Shown: piece by piece, positions 7,442 through 15,950 of the stretch | How positions within the stretch are numbered: position 1 is the first letter of the stretch | Layout of the letters: each line of letters opens with the position of its first letter | Assembly: GCA_009695095.1 (NCBI GenBank) | Contig: SIBQ01000005.1 | Span: forward strand, 36,409 to 100,408 | Source of the DNA: Lacunisphaera sp. | GTDB lineage: Bacteria; Verrucomicrobiota; Verrucomicrobiia; Opitutales; Opitutaceae | Direction: 5' to 3' | DNA: 64,000 bases | Made by a program: the position numbers and the translations under genes | The notes under the pieces: generated by a model | The model's input: only the letters and a program-made list of their open reading frames with translations | Databases searched by the model: none | Told to the model about the DNA's origin: nothing

Positions 7442-9448
7442 TCACCAGATCGGCGGCCAGCTTTCCTTGTCGGGCGGGCAGTCGAACGCCGCGCGGAACT
7501 CCGGGAAATTGGCGACCGGGCCGATCACGCGCCAGCGAGTGGGGCTGTGCACGTTGCTGGTCACCTGCAGCCGGACCTGCTCGGGCCGCTGGTTGGTGCG
7601 CCAGCCTTGGGCAAACGCGATGAAGAATCGCTGGTCGGGCGTGAACCCGTCGGCGGGCGCCAGCTTTTTCCCAACCGTCGCGAGCTTGAAGGCCTCGTAG
7701 GCCACGCGCAGCCCGCCGATGTCGGCGATGTTCTCGCCGAGCGTCTGGTGGCCGTTGATGTGGAGCCCCGGCAGCGGCTCAAAGGCGTCGTATTGCTTTG
7801 CGACGATCTCCGCTCGCTCCTGAAACCTCTTGGCGTCCTCCTCGGTCCACCAGCTCTTGAGGTTGCCCTCGAAGTCATATTGGCGGCCCTGGTCGTCGAA
7901 GCCGTGCGTCAACTCGTGACCGATGGTCGAGGCGAGCGCGCCATAGTTGGTGGCGTCATCGGCCTTCTCGTCAAAGAACGGCGGCTGCAGGATGCCGGCC
8001 GGGAAGCACATTTCATTGAGCGTCGGCTCGTAGTAGGCGTTGTTGGTCTGCGGCGTCATGAGCCAGTCGCTGCGGTCGACCGGCTTCCCGAGCTTGGCCA
8101 GCTGGCGCTGCAGCTCGAACGCCGCCGCGGCAATCACGTTACCGACGTAGGATTCGCGGGTGAGTGCCAGCTTGGAATAATCCCGCCACTGGTCGGGATA
8201 GCCGACCTTGCTGTGCATGGTGTCGAGTTTCCTGTAGGCCTGCGTCTTGGTCGCCTCACTCATCCACGCCGCGCCCTGGATGTGGTTGCGCATGGCCTGA
8301 AGGTGGAACTTCACCATGACCAGCGCGCGCTCCTTGGCCGCCGGGCTGAAGGTCGTCCGTACGTAGAGCTGGCCGAGATCCTCGCCGATGGCGTTGTCCG
8401 CCGCGGCCATCACGCGCTTCCACCGGGGCTTCAACTCGGTCGTGCCGGACAGTTTCTTGCCGTAGAAGACAAAGCGTTCATCCACGAAGGCATGACCGAG
8501 GTAGGCGGCCGTCTGGCGGAGCAGATGCCAGCGCAGGTAGGCGCGCCAGCTGTCCAGCGACTCGCTCTGCAGCAGGCCGCCCAGCGTGGTGAAGAACTCC
8601 GGCTGGCCGACCAGCACGGTCTTTTCGGCGGCGGGAAGCTGCAGTTGAGCCAGGAATCCTTCCCACGCAAAGTCCGGCGCGAGCTTCGCCAGCGCCGAGC
8701 GCTCGAACTTGTTGTAATTTTTCTCCGGGTCCCGGCGCTCGACCAGGGTGCGCGAGGCCTTCGCGATCTTGGTCTCCAGCGCCATGATAGCGTCCGCCGA
8801 GCTTTTCGCGGCGGCAGGGGTGTCGCCCGCGAGCTCTAGCATCTTCGCGACATGGCTGGTATATGCTTGGCGGATGTCCTCGGCCTCGGGTCCAGCGCGG
8901 AAATAGTAGTCGCGCTCCGGCAGACCGAGCCCGCCCTGCGCAAACGCACCGGTCATCTTCGTCGTGTCCTTGTCGTCAATCTGCACGCCGAAGCCAAAGG
9001 CGGCATCGAGGCCATGCGCCTGCATTTTTCCAATAACCGTCATGAGGTCGGCGGGCGTCTTGCTTGCGGCGATGCTTTGCAGCCAGGTCGCGAGCGGCGC
9101 GAGGCCGGCCTTCTCGATCGCAGTCTCGTCCATGCCGGCGGCGTAGAAATCGCCGACACGCTTGGCCACGCTGCCCTTGGGGCCCCCGGTCTGGGCGGAT
9201 GTCTCCAGGATGCTCTTCAGGATCGCGAAATTCCGCTCGTCAATCTCCTGGTTTACCCCGTAGGAGGCGTATTCCCCGGGGATCGGGAACGAGCTGAACG
9301 CGCCGTTGGCGTAGTTGTAGAAGTCCTCGCCAGGCGAAGCCTTAAGGTCGATGTAGGCGCGGTCAACGCCCACGATGAGCGGGCCCGGCTGGGCAGGCAG
9401 ACTGCAGCAGGCGGCCAGAGCCGCCGCGAGGGGGATGAGGGATTTCAT
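7442..9448 (-). CDS. M13 family (neprilysin/PepO-like) zinc metalloendopeptidase
   Basis: The 668-residue protein has a signal peptide (MKSLIPLAAALAACCSLPAQ), so it is exported. The C-terminal half has the M13 signatures: substrate-binding NNAYYEPTLNEMCFPAGIL, zinc site STIGHELTHGFDDQG (HExxH), and ENIADIGGLRVAYEAF with the third ligand Glu. The N-terminal region shows the typical DDFYNYANG-like start as EDFYNYANGAF. The C-terminus ends PPIW, like the terminal tryptophan of the family. These enzymes cleave small peptides in the periplasm or outside the cell. It appears monocistronic. Confidence 0.93.
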   Translation of the reverse strand: MKSLIPLAAALAACCSLPAQPGPLIVGVDRAYIDLKASPGEDFYNYANGAFSSFPIPGEYASYGVNQEIDERNFAILKSILETSAQTGGPKGSVAKRVGDFYAAGMDETAIEKAGLAPLATWLQSIAASKTPADLMTVIGKMQAHGLDAAFGFGVQIDDKDTTKMTGAFAQGGLGLPERDYYFRAGPEAEDIRQAYTSHVAKMLELAGDTPAAAKSSADAIMALETKIAKASRTLVERRDPEKNYNKFERSALAKLAPDFAWEGFLAQLQLPAAEKTVLVGQPEFFTTLGGLLQSESLDSWRAYLRWHLLRQTAAYLGHAFVDERFVFYGKKLSGTTELKPRWKRVMAAADNAIGEDLGQLYVRTTFSPAAKERALVMVKFHLQAMRNHIQGAAWMSEATKTQAYRKLDTMHSKVGYPDQWRDYSKLALTRESYVGNVIAAAAFELQRQLAKLGKPVDRSDWLMTPQTNNAYYEPTLNEMCFPAGILQPPFFDEKADDATNYGALASTIGHELTHGFDDQGRQYDFEGNLKSWWTEEDAKRFQERAEIVAKQYDAFEPLPGLHINGHQTLGENIADIGGLRVAYEAFKLATVGKKLAPADGFTPDQRFFIAFAQGWRTNQRPEQVRLQVTSNVHSPTRWRVIGPVANFPEFRAAFDCPPDKESWPPIW

Positions 9449-9502
9449 AGGGGAGGGCGTGCGCCGTCATCAGGGTGTCAGGTCAATTCACGAAGAAGCA
9501 TT

Positions 9503-9592
9503 CCGCAGATAATGCGGATGCAGACGGATAAAGGCATTATGGTCTGGGTTGGCTCTATATTGTCCGCGTTTATCTGCGTTATCCGCGGTCTC
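9503..9592. repeat. Short intergenic repeat (TTTATCTGCGTTATCCGCGG type)
   Basis: The stretch contains CGCAGATAATGCGGATGCAG on one side and GTTTATCTGCGTTATCCGCGG on the other, giving imperfect inverted similarity. Elements of this wording recur between genes in many genomes. It separates the M13 peptidase gene from cdd. Confidence 0.5.
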
Positions 9593-9606
9593 TGCTCATC
9601 GGCCAA

Positions 9607-10017
9607 TCAGGCCAGATCCAGCGGTCCGAACGCGCCGGGCAGCAGGGCCGCGATCGACATGTCGATCTGCTCCCGGCCGGCGCAGCAGGATACCACGCGC
9701 GCCTTCGGGCCGAACTCATAAATCACCTGCCGGCACGCCCCGCAGGGCGCCGTGGCGGTCTTCGTCGGCGTGTAGACCACGACGCACTTCAGCCGGAGGC
9801 GTTTTTCGCCCGCGGCGACCGCGTTGAAGATCGCCGTGCGCTCGGCACAGTTGGTCAGGCCGTGGGAGGCGTTCTCCACGTTGCAGCCGGAATAAATCCT
9901 GCCGGTCGACGTGAGGATGGCGGCGCCGACGCGGAACATGGAGTAGGGCGCGTAGGCGCGTCCGGCGGCCGTCTTCGCGGCCGCCTTGAGCTTCTGCAAC
10001 TGGACGGGGGTGGGCAT
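9607..10017 (-). CDS. cdd: Cytidine deaminase
   Basis: This is a tetrameric-type (136-residue) cytidine deaminase with all hallmarks. AGRAYAPYSMFRVGAAIL binds substrate, and GCNVENASHGLTNCAERTAI holds the first zinc cysteine and the catalytic Glu. TAPCGACRQVIYEF holds the other two cysteines. It converts cytidine and deoxycytidine to uridine and deoxyuridine in pyrimidine salvage. Its ATG overlaps the kbl stop as TGATG (10015-10019), so translation of the two is probably coupled. Confidence 0.96.
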   Translation of the reverse strand: MPTPVQLQKLKAAAKTAAGRAYAPYSMFRVGAAILTSTGRIYSGCNVENASHGLTNCAERTAIFNAVAAGEKRLRLKCVVVYTPTKTATAPCGACRQVIYEFGPKARVVSCCAGREQIDMSIAALLPGAFGPLDLA

Positions 10018-11207
10018 CAGAGGCGGAATTCCTGCTTCACTTCGGCGAACTTCTCAATCGCAAACGCGAGATCCTCGCGGCTGTGGGCGGCCGACACCTG
10101 CGTGCGGATGCGGGCCATGCCCTGCGGCACCACCGGGTAGAAAAAGCCGATGACGTAGACGCCCTTCTCCAGCATGCGGGCCGAGACCTTCTGCGACAGC
10201 GTGGCGTCTCCGAGCATAACGGGCACAATGGGATGCGTGCCGGGCCGGATCGTCAGGCCGGCCTTGGTCAGGCCATCGCGGAAATACTTCGTATTCGCCT
10301 CGAGCTTGTCGCGCAGCGTGGTGGAGGCGCTGAGCATCTCTAGGCACTTGATGGACGCGGCGGCGATGCTGGGGGCGATGGTGTTTGAAAAGAGGTAGGG
10401 CCGGGAGCGCTGGCGCAGCAGCTCGATGATCTCCTTGCGGCCGCTGGTATAGCCGCCGCTGGCGCCGCCGAGCGCCTTGCCGAGCGTGCCAGTGAACACG
10501 TCCACCCGGCCCATCACGCCGCAATGCTCGTGCGTGCCCCGGCCGGTTTTGCCCATGAAGCCGACCGCGTGGCTGTCGTCCACCATCACCAGTGCGCCAT
10601 GCTTGTCGGCGAGGTCGCAGATCCCCTTCAGGTTGGCGATGGTGCCGTCCATCGAGAACACGCCGTCGGTGGCGATCAGCTTGAAGCGCGCCTTGGCCGC
10701 GTCGGCCTCCTTCAGCTTCGCCTGCAGGTCGGCGAGGTCGTTGTTCTTGTAGCGGTAGCGCTGCGCCTTGCAGAGCCGCACCCCGTCGATGATGGAGGCG
10801 TGATTCAGCTCGTCGGAGATGACGGCATCCTCCGCGCCGAGGAGCGTCTCGAACAAGCCGCCGTTGGCGTCGAAGCAGGAGGAGTAGAGGAGGGTGTCGT
10901 CGGTGCCGAGAAACTTGGCCATCGCCGTCTCGAGGTCCTTGTGAATCTGCTGCGTGCCGCAGATGAAGCGCACCGACGCCAGCCCGTAGCCCCAGCGGTC
11001 GAGCGCGGCGTGCGCGGCGGTGATGAGTGCTGGGTTGTCCGCCAGCCCGAGGTAATTGTTGGCACACAGGTTAAGCACCTTTTGGCCCGAGACCACGGCG
11101 ATGTGCGCGGTCTGGTGCGTGGTGATGACCCGCTCGCGCTTGAACAGCCCGGCAGCTTCGATCTCGCCGAGGGTCTTTTTGAGATGCTCAAAATACGCGG
11201 AATTCAT
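10017..11207 (-). CDS. kbl: Glycine C-acetyltransferase (2-amino-3-ketobutyrate CoA ligase)
   Basis: This is a fold-type I PLP enzyme of 396 residues from the start [20 protein letters not shown]; an ATG five codons upstream is less like known Kbl. Diagnostic segments are [24 protein letters not shown], the PLP aspartate/histidine region [19 protein letters not shown], and [18 protein letters not shown] with the PLP lysine. The enzyme cleaves 2-amino-3-ketobutyrate, made by threonine dehydrogenase, into glycine and acetyl-CoA. Its usual partner tdh is directly upstream but is only a remnant here, so the threonine route is probably incomplete at this locus. Confidence 0.94.
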   Translation of the reverse strand: MNSAYFEHLKKTLGEIEAAGLFKRERVITTHQTAHIAVVSGQKVLNLCANNYLGLADNPALITAAHAALDRWGYGLASVRFICGTQQIHKDLETAMAKFLGTDDTLLYSSCFDANGGLFETLLGAEDAVISDELNHASIIDGVRLCKAQRYRYKNNDLADLQAKLKEADAAKARFKLIATDGVFSMDGTIANLKGICDLADKHGALVMVDDSHAVGFMGKTGRGTHEHCGVMGRVDVFTGTLGKALGGASGGYTSGRKEIIELLRQRSRPYLFSNTIAPSIAAASIKCLEMLSASTTLRDKLEANTKYFRDGLTKAGLTIRPGTHPIVPVMLGDATLSQKVSARMLEKGVYVIGFFYPVVPQGMARIRTQVSAAHSREDLAFAIEKFAEVKQEFRL

Positions 11208-11219
11208 TTTCAGAATAAC

Positions 11220-11310
11220 CACTAATGCACATTAATGGGTCACTAATTATTCCGTCCAAGGCTTGAGTGATTGGACTAGTGTCAAATTAGTGAAGATTAG
11301 TGGTTAACTG
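11220..11310. repeat. AT-richer repeat with ATTAGTG/CACTAAT units
   Basis: The gap between kbl and the tdh remnant holds several copies of CACTAAT or ATTAGTG in both orientations (ACTAATGCACATTAATGG, TCACTAATTATT, AATTAGTGAAGATTAGTGG). It looks like another short dispersed repeat and has lower GC than its surroundings. Confidence 0.45.
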
Positions 11311-11324
11311 TTTGGTCAGGGATC

Positions 11325-11594
11325 TCATTCCCAGTTCAGGATGATCTTCCCGCTCTTCCCCGCGCCCACATCCTCCACCGTGCCGACGTATTCATGGCCG
11401 ATGACGAGCGGCAGTTTGATGACTCGCTGGGCCCAGGAGTCCTATTTGTTGATGTGCACATCGGTGCCGCAGATGGACGTCTTCTTGATCTTGATCAGCA
11501 CGTCGTTGACGCCGGGCTTGGGCACCGGCACCTCGGTCATGATGAGCCCCGGGCCGGCCGTGGGCTTAACGATGGCGCGCATAGTGGTAGGCAT
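11325..11594 (-). pseudogene. tdh: Threonine 3-dehydrogenase remnant (nonsense codon and internal deletion)
   Basis: The minus-strand frame from ATG 11594 gives [20 protein letters not shown] and the zinc-site start [17 protein letters not shown] then stands where threonine dehydrogenases have tryptophan (TGG), followed in the same frame by DSWAQRVIKLPLVIGHEYVG. About 10 codons later it jumps to GKSGKIILNWE and a stop, which matches the C-terminal end of the family. Roughly 250 residues, including the NAD-binding domain, are missing. It lies upstream of kbl in the normal tdh-kbl order, so it is a decayed partner gene. Confidence 0.85.
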
Positions 11595-11765
11595 GATGAG
11601 AAGGGCAGGCTGACTGGGGCGGCAGCGTAGTTGCCGGCCCGCCAGAAACAACCCCGAACGCTTTGCACCCAATGCATCCAGTCGGGGTTACCTGTGGCGG
11701 TGGCGGGCCTGATCGCTGTTATCTGACCGTGTTGCCCCGTGACCTATCAATTACTCCGGGCTACT

Positions 11766-12401
11766 CTACAACCCCGGGTCCAGCGAACGCCACAAATACC
11801 AACTCGCGACCGTGCGATACGGCTGCCAGCGGCGCGCATGCTTCAGGATGGACTCGGGCGTCGGGTCCTTGCGCTTGCGGAAGAGCTTCTTGAACCCCAG
11901 CCGGATGGCGAAATCCCCCGTCGGCATCACATCCGGCCGGCCGAGGTAGAAAATCAGCAGCATGTCCACGGTCCAAGGCCCTATGCCCCGCACCGCGGTC
12001 AGCCGGGCGGTCAGCTCCGCGTCGCCCAGCCGGGCCGCCTGCTTCAGCGACGGCACTGTGCCCTCGCGGCACTTGGCGGACAGGTCGCGCACCGCGAGCA
12101 GCTTGTTGCCCGACAGCCCCGCGCCGCGCAGGGCCGCGTCGGTGGCCCTGGCCAGCGCCCCGGGGGTCGGGCCGCCGTGCCGTGCCAGCTTTGCCAGCAC
12201 CCGGCCATGGATAGTCGCGGCGGCCTTGCCGTGCAGCTGCTGGTAGACGATGGACCGCAGCAGCGCCTCGAACAGGCTGGCCGCCGGGTTCAACTCCAGC
12301 GCAAACGGCCCGACGCGGTCGATCAACGTGGCCAGAACGGGATCACTCGCCCGCAGGTGCGCCACCGCGGCCTTGGGATCAAAGTGTAGCTTAGACTTCA
12401 A
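11766..12401 (-). CDS. DNA-3-methyladenine glycosylase II-like (HhH-GPD family)
   Basis: The 211-residue protein has the helix-hairpin-helix plus Gly/Pro/Asp signature LTAVRGIGPWTVDMLLIFYL followed by GRPDVMPTGDFAIRLG, whose Asp is the catalytic residue of the AlkA group. FEALLRSIVYQQLHGKAAA is the typical early helix of this family. It should excise alkylated purines from DNA in base-excision repair. It is shorter than E. coli AlkA (282 aa) because the N-terminal beta domain is absent, as in many bacterial members. An MGMT-type repair gene lies 0.7 kb away, on the far side of a small secreted-protein gene. Confidence 0.9.
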   Translation of the reverse strand: MKSKLHFDPKAAVAHLRASDPVLATLIDRVGPFALELNPAASLFEALLRSIVYQQLHGKAAATIHGRVLAKLARHGGPTPGALARATDAALRGAGLSGNKLLAVRDLSAKCREGTVPSLKQAARLGDAELTARLTAVRGIGPWTVDMLLIFYLGRPDVMPTGDFAIRLGFKKLFRKRKDPTPESILKHARRWQPYRTVASWYLWRSLDPGL

Positions 12402-12404
12402 GTT

Positions 12405-13034
12405 TCAGCGCGACTCGCTCATCGCCGCGATGCTGAGCTTCAAGGCTTCGCTGATCACGGCCACTTCCTTGCCGTCGGCCGAGAGATGGCGCAAGCCGTA
12501 GCCTCGCGGCTGGGTGGAAAAATTGAGCGCTCCCTTGCCCTGGCCATCTACGACGGCGCGCGCTTTGCGCAGATAGTTGCGGGTGACCAGGTAGCTTTCC
12601 GCCTCGCTTTGCTCGGTGGCGGCCATGACCTGGTATTTGGCGCGCTCCGCTTCGGTGGGCAGTGACTTCGGGGAGATGGCCGCGGCATTCTCGCGGGCCG
12701 AGGGGAGTCTATTCCCTCCAGGCACGGCATTGACGCTGAGCCTCACCGCCTCGTTGATGATGTCCTTGTCCTTGCCGTCCGCCGAGAGATAGCGCGAGGA
12801 GGAGTTTTTCGGCCGCCCAGGCATGTTGGCTGCATTATTCCCGTCGGAGGCGACAATCTCCTTGGCAACGCGCACATAGTCGCGCGTGGCGAGATAGCTA
12901 TCAGCTGCGGCCTGGTCGGTGGCGGCAAGTTGCTTATACATGTCGCGCTCCACCGTGGTGGACAGATCGCTCGGGGAAAGCGCGACCGCCCGGACGGTCA
13001 GCGACACTACGAGTAGGAAGAGGAATAATTTCAT
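12405..13034 (-). CDS. Secreted protein with two internal repeats, unknown function
   Basis: The 209-residue protein starts with a signal peptide (MKLFLFLLVVSLTVRAVA). The mature part is two tandem copies of an approximately 75-residue unit. Unit 1 holds ERDMYKQLAATDQAAADSYL, RDYVRVAKEIV and RYLSADGKDKDIINEAVRLS. Unit 2 holds ERAKYQVMAATEQSEAESYL, RNYLRKARAVV and RHLSADGKEVAVISEALKLS. The shared SADGK block and helical character suggest a duplicated helical domain. I recognise no family. It sits 3 bp from the glycosylase gene start on the same strand. Confidence 0.75.
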   Translation of the reverse strand: MKLFLFLLVVSLTVRAVALSPSDLSTTVERDMYKQLAATDQAAADSYLATRDYVRVAKEIVASDGNNAANMPGRPKNSSSRYLSADGKDKDIINEAVRLSVNAVPGGNRLPSARENAAAISPKSLPTEAERAKYQVMAATEQSEAESYLVTRNYLRKARAVVDGQGKGALNFSTQPRGYGLRHLSADGKEVAVISEALKLSIAAMSESR

Positions 13035-13106
13035 ATTTTTGTGCTCTTGGTGGCAAAAACTGCCTTGGTCTTTCCTTCGCGCGTCGTGTTGTCGTGGTGT
13101 AGTATC

Positions 13107-13631
13107 TCACTCCGACAGCAACTCCGCGCCTTCCAGCGTCAGCAGCCGCGTCTTGGTCCGCACCCCGCCGGGAGCGGAGAAACCCGTCATCTTGTCGCCG
13201 GCCGACACCACGCGGTGGCAGGGCACGATGAGCGGCCAGGGGTTGGTCGCCAAGGCCACGCCGACGGCCCGCGCCGCCTCGTTGCCCAGCGCCATCAGCT
13301 TGGCGATTTCACCGTAGCTCGTCTTGTAACCGGGTTTGATGGCCTGCGCCTGAAGATAGACGGCTTCCTGGAAGTCGGTGACGCGCGACCAGTCGAGCAC
13401 CGTGCCGGAAAAATCCTGCAGGTTTCCCTCGAGGTGCTGCTGCACCCGTTCGATGACGCGCTGCACCCAGTCCGGCGGCGGCTCCGTGGCCAAAACGCTG
13501 TGCGCCTTCTTGGCTAGGTGCTGCTCGCCCAGCGCCGCGGACTCCTCCGGCAACTGGAAACCCGTCAGGCCCGTCTCGTTCCAGGCGATACCGCAGGTGC
13601 CGAAGGCGGTGGGGAAGAAAGTGTGGGGCAT
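13107..13631 (-). CDS. Methylated-DNA--protein-cysteine methyltransferase family
   Basis: The 174-residue protein carries the alkyl-acceptor motif of O6-alkylguanine-DNA alkyltransferases, LIVPCHRVVSAGDKMTGF, with the reactive cysteine. Before it is the helix-turn-helix YGEIAKLMALGNEAARAVGVA, where the arginine finger is replaced by similar residues. The N-terminal domain is present. It repairs O6-alkylguanine by irreversible methyl transfer to itself. Together with the neighbouring HhH-GPD glycosylase it forms a small alkylation-repair region. Confidence 0.92.
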   Translation of the reverse strand: MPHTFFPTAFGTCGIAWNETGLTGFQLPEESAALGEQHLAKKAHSVLATEPPPDWVQRVIERVQQHLEGNLQDFSGTVLDWSRVTDFQEAVYLQAQAIKPGYKTSYGEIAKLMALGNEAARAVGVALATNPWPLIVPCHRVVSAGDKMTGFSAPGGVRTKTRLLTLEGAELLSE

Positions 13632-13644
13632 GTCTGGAAGTTAA

Positions 13645-13756
13645 GAGCTAGGAGCTAGGAGCGAGGAGCGGAAAGCGGAAAGCGGAAAGCGGAAAGCGGG
13701 AAGCAAGAAGCAAGAAGCAAGAAGCAAGAAGCAAGAAGCAAGAAGCAAGAAGCAGG
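13645..13756. repeat. Heptanucleotide tandem repeat (16 units)
   Basis: The sequence reads in 7-bp steps: GAGCTAG twice, GAGCGAG, GAGCGGA, AAGCGGA three times, AAGCGGG, then AAGCAAG runs ending AAGCAGG. The period is constant while the unit drifts in blocks, showing slippage after each point change. The upper strand is almost pure purine apart from one C per unit. No gene uses it; it lies between the alkyltransferase and dgt. Confidence 0.9.
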
Positions 13757-13928
13757 CGATTCAAAACCCGCCAGCAACAAGTGCAATGGCGTAAATCGGG
13801 CGTTTAATTCGGACGGATTTATCAATGTGCATCGTTCAATAGCCATTAGTCATTTCCTGCCCAAATGAACATTGAACAATGAGCAATTTACCGGGCTTCC
13901 CGCCATAAGGCTTGCTTCCCGCTCTCAA

Positions 13929-13994
13929 TTTTTCAGGTTTCAGCTTTCAGGTCTCAGGTTTCAAGTTTTCACCTCCCCGCTCCCCGCTTCCCTC
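13929..13994. repeat. Pyrimidine-rich heptamer-like repeat before dgt
   Basis: TCAGGTT, TCAGCTT, TCAGGTC, TCAGGTT, TCAAGTT and TTCACCT, then CCCCGCT twice, again with 7-bp spacing, end directly at the dgt start codon. It resembles the complement of the 13645-13756 array. Any dgt ribosome-binding site would have to be inside it, and no clear AGGAG is seen. Confidence 0.6.
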
Positions 13995-15263
13995 ATGCGA
14001 AACTCCTTCTACAACGCCTTTGACCTTCAGGAGTGGGGCAGCGCCCGGAAGCCCGACTACCGCAGCCCGTTCCAGATCGACCGGGACCGCATCATCCACG
14101 CGCACGCTTTCCGCAAGCTGCAGTCGAAGACGCAGGTGTTCCTCTCCGGCGAATACGACTTCTACCGCACGCGGCTCACCCACTCGATGGAGGTCGCCCA
14201 GATCGGCCGCTCCATCTGCGCCTACCTCATCAGCCGCGGCGACCCCCTCACGGACGACTTCTACATCGACGCCGACCTCGTCGAGGCCTGCGCCCTCGCG
14301 CACGACATGGGCCATCCCCCCTTCGGCCACTCCGGCGAGCGCACGCTGCAGGAGCTGATGAAGCGCCGCGGCGGCTTCGAGGGCAACGCCCAGACGCTCC
14401 AGCTCCTCTGCGAGACCATCTACCAGAACGAGTCCGGCGTGAAGGGCATGCAGCCCACCCGCGCGCTCCTCGACGGCGTCCTCAAATACAAGAAGCTCTA
14501 CACCGAGTTCGCCACGCCCCCGCTCAGCCACTTCATCTACGACAGCCAGGCCCCCGTGCGCGACTGGGTGTTCGGCGGCGCCAAGATCCCCGGCAACCTC
14601 ATGCGCGACCATGCCCTCAACGACTTCAAGAGCGTCGAGTGCCAGATCATGGACTGGGCCGACGACGCGGCCTACTCGCTCAACGACATCGTGGACGGCG
14701 TGCGCGCCGGCTTCCTCACCGTCGAACGCGTGGAGCGCTGGGCGGACGGCGAGACCATCGGCGCGGCCGAGCAACGGCATCTCGACACGCTGTTCGACGC
14801 CCTCCGGCGGAACCGGCTCGAGAACACTCTCTCCCACAAGATCGGCGTCTTTATTCAGGCCTGCCGGCTCCGGGCCCGCGACAACTTCATGGCAGAGACC
14901 ACCAACCGCTACAAATGGGAGCTCGTGGTCGACGAGACGGCGCTCAACGAGGCCGCGTTCTTCAAGAAGATGGCCAACGACATCATCTTCGAGAGCCCTC
15001 AGCTCGAGCAGCTCGAACACAAGGCCCGCGTCGTCCTCATGGCCCTCTACAACGCCATCTGGGAGAACTACGCCGAGCGCAACGAGCGCGTCATCCGGAT
15101 CCTCCAGCCCAACGTCAGCCGCCTGATCGAGGCGGAGAAGACGCAGGACGGCAAAGCGAGACGTATCTGCGACTTCCTCGCCGGCCAGACCGACGGCATG
15201 GTCGTCCGCACCTATCGCAGGTTGTTCGACCCAGAATTTGGCTTTTTCAGGGGTCTTAGTTAA
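13995..15263 (+). CDS. dgt: Deoxyguanosinetriphosphate triphosphohydrolase (HD domain)
   Basis: The start MRNSFYNAFDLQEWGSARKP at 13995 gives 422 residues; the longer upstream frame is only repeat sequence. The HD metal site is spread over FRKLQSKTQVF, YRTRLTHSMEVAQIGR (H) and ACALAHDMGHPPFGHSGE (HD), with a later DWADDAAYSLNDIVDG (D). This is the full H..HD..D set of dGTPases. The enzyme hydrolyses dGTP, or dNTPs in the shorter subfamily, to nucleoside and triphosphate. The last 18 residues are repeated in a diverged copy 40 bp downstream (15301-15357), which suggests past gene replacement. Confidence 0.92.
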   Translation: MRNSFYNAFDLQEWGSARKPDYRSPFQIDRDRIIHAHAFRKLQSKTQVFLSGEYDFYRTRLTHSMEVAQIGRSICAYLISRGDPLTDDFYIDADLVEACALAHDMGHPPFGHSGERTLQELMKRRGGFEGNAQTLQLLCETIYQNESGVKGMQPTRALLDGVLKYKKLYTEFATPPLSHFIYDSQAPVRDWVFGGAKIPGNLMRDHALNDFKSVECQIMDWADDAAYSLNDIVDGVRAGFLTVERVERWADGETIGAAEQRHLDTLFDALRRNRLENTLSHKIGVFIQACRLRARDNFMAETTNRYKWELVVDETALNEAAFFKKMANDIIFESPQLEQLEHKARVVLMALYNAIWENYAERNERVIRILQPNVSRLIEAEKTQDGKARRICDFLAGQTDGMVVRTYRRLFDPEFGFFRGLS

Positions 15264-15300
15264 TCTGGCTCTTAGCTCCATGCTCCCCGCGCCCTGCTCA

Positions 15301-15357
15301 CTCACCTACCGCCGCCTCTTCGATCCCGAGTTCGGTAGTTTTCAGGGTCTAAGTTGA
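15301..15357 (+). pseudogene. Second, diverged copy of the dgt C-terminal end
   Basis: These 19 codons read LTYRRLFDPEFGSFQGLS and a stop. The end of dgt at 15207-15263 reads RTYRRLFDPEFGFFRGLS and a stop. Fifteen of 18 residues agree, but many third codon positions differ, so it is not a recent duplication. It is probably the tail of a former dgt left behind when another allele replaced the gene. Confidence 0.75.
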
Positions 15358-15437
15358 AATTGGTTTGCCGCCAGCGTCAGGCTAAGGGACAACCTCCTCC
15401 GCTAAACCGCTTGGCATTTCAGGGGCCTGCCGGCAGT

Positions 15438-15833
15438 TTACAGCGACTGCGCTGCACCGGCCTTATTCGGCAGGGCCACGCCGCCGATGACGCCGTGGGG
15501 TAAGCGCTTCCGTAGGTCGGCGATAAGGGCGGTGTAAAGCATGGTGCCCAGCCCACGGCCGGTGGAGGTCCTATCCAGATATACGGTGGACTCGACGGCA
15601 TAGCGGTAGGCGCAGCGGGATTTTCATTTGCTGGCGTGGGCGTAACCGAGGACGGCTCCGCTTTCCTCCCAGACCAGCCACGGCAGTTCGGCTGCAATCG
15701 TTTCGGCGAGCCGCTGGGTCATGTCGGCAACGGTCACCGCGTCCTCCTCAAACGTCACGATGGTGTGCAGAACATAATGGTTGTAGATCGCGGCAATCGC
15801 GGCGGCATCGGCGGTGGTGGTGGGGCGGATCAT
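15438..15833 (-). pseudogene. GNAT acetyltransferase (MnaT/phosphinothricin type), nonsense and truncation
   Basis: The frame starts MIRPTTTADAAAIAAIYNHY and continues VTFEEDAVTVADM to LPWLVWEESGAVLGYAHASK, which is typical of the YncA/Pat group. A TGA follows where relatives have tryptophan (K-W-K-S-R). The same frame then goes on KSRCAYRYAVESTVYLDRTS and GRGLGTMLYTALIADL, the acetyl-CoA loop, and ends GVALPNKAGAAQSL. The last 20 or so residues of the family are missing. In life it would N-acetylate a small amine such as methionine or a phosphinothricin-like compound. It is now almost certainly inactive. Confidence 0.8.
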
Positions 15834-15950
15834 GGGGAAAGTGATTAGGTGGAATACAGCACGCCTAAAGCCAATGTGCGCCAGTGCACCGGCTTAGCCC
15901 GGGTAAATCCCGGCCGAAGTTATTTCTCCGGTATGAACCGGGCAAGCCGC

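Noticed and set aside
13645..13756. CRISPR array
   Set aside because: Units are 7 bp in direct tandem with no spacers, and no cas genes are nearby.
13947..15305. Long minus-strand open frame of 452 codons opposite dgt
   Set aside because: It is a GC-rich shadow: acidic Glu/Val/Ala/Gly repeats with no domain, exactly antisense to a well-conserved gene. The same applies to the long antisense frames at 17362-18774, 23211-24713, 20289-21362 and 61631-63184.
15419..15697. 92-codon minus-strand frame over the GNAT region
   Set aside because: The proline/serine-rich product is out of frame with the acetyltransferase homology, which lies in a different frame of the same strand.
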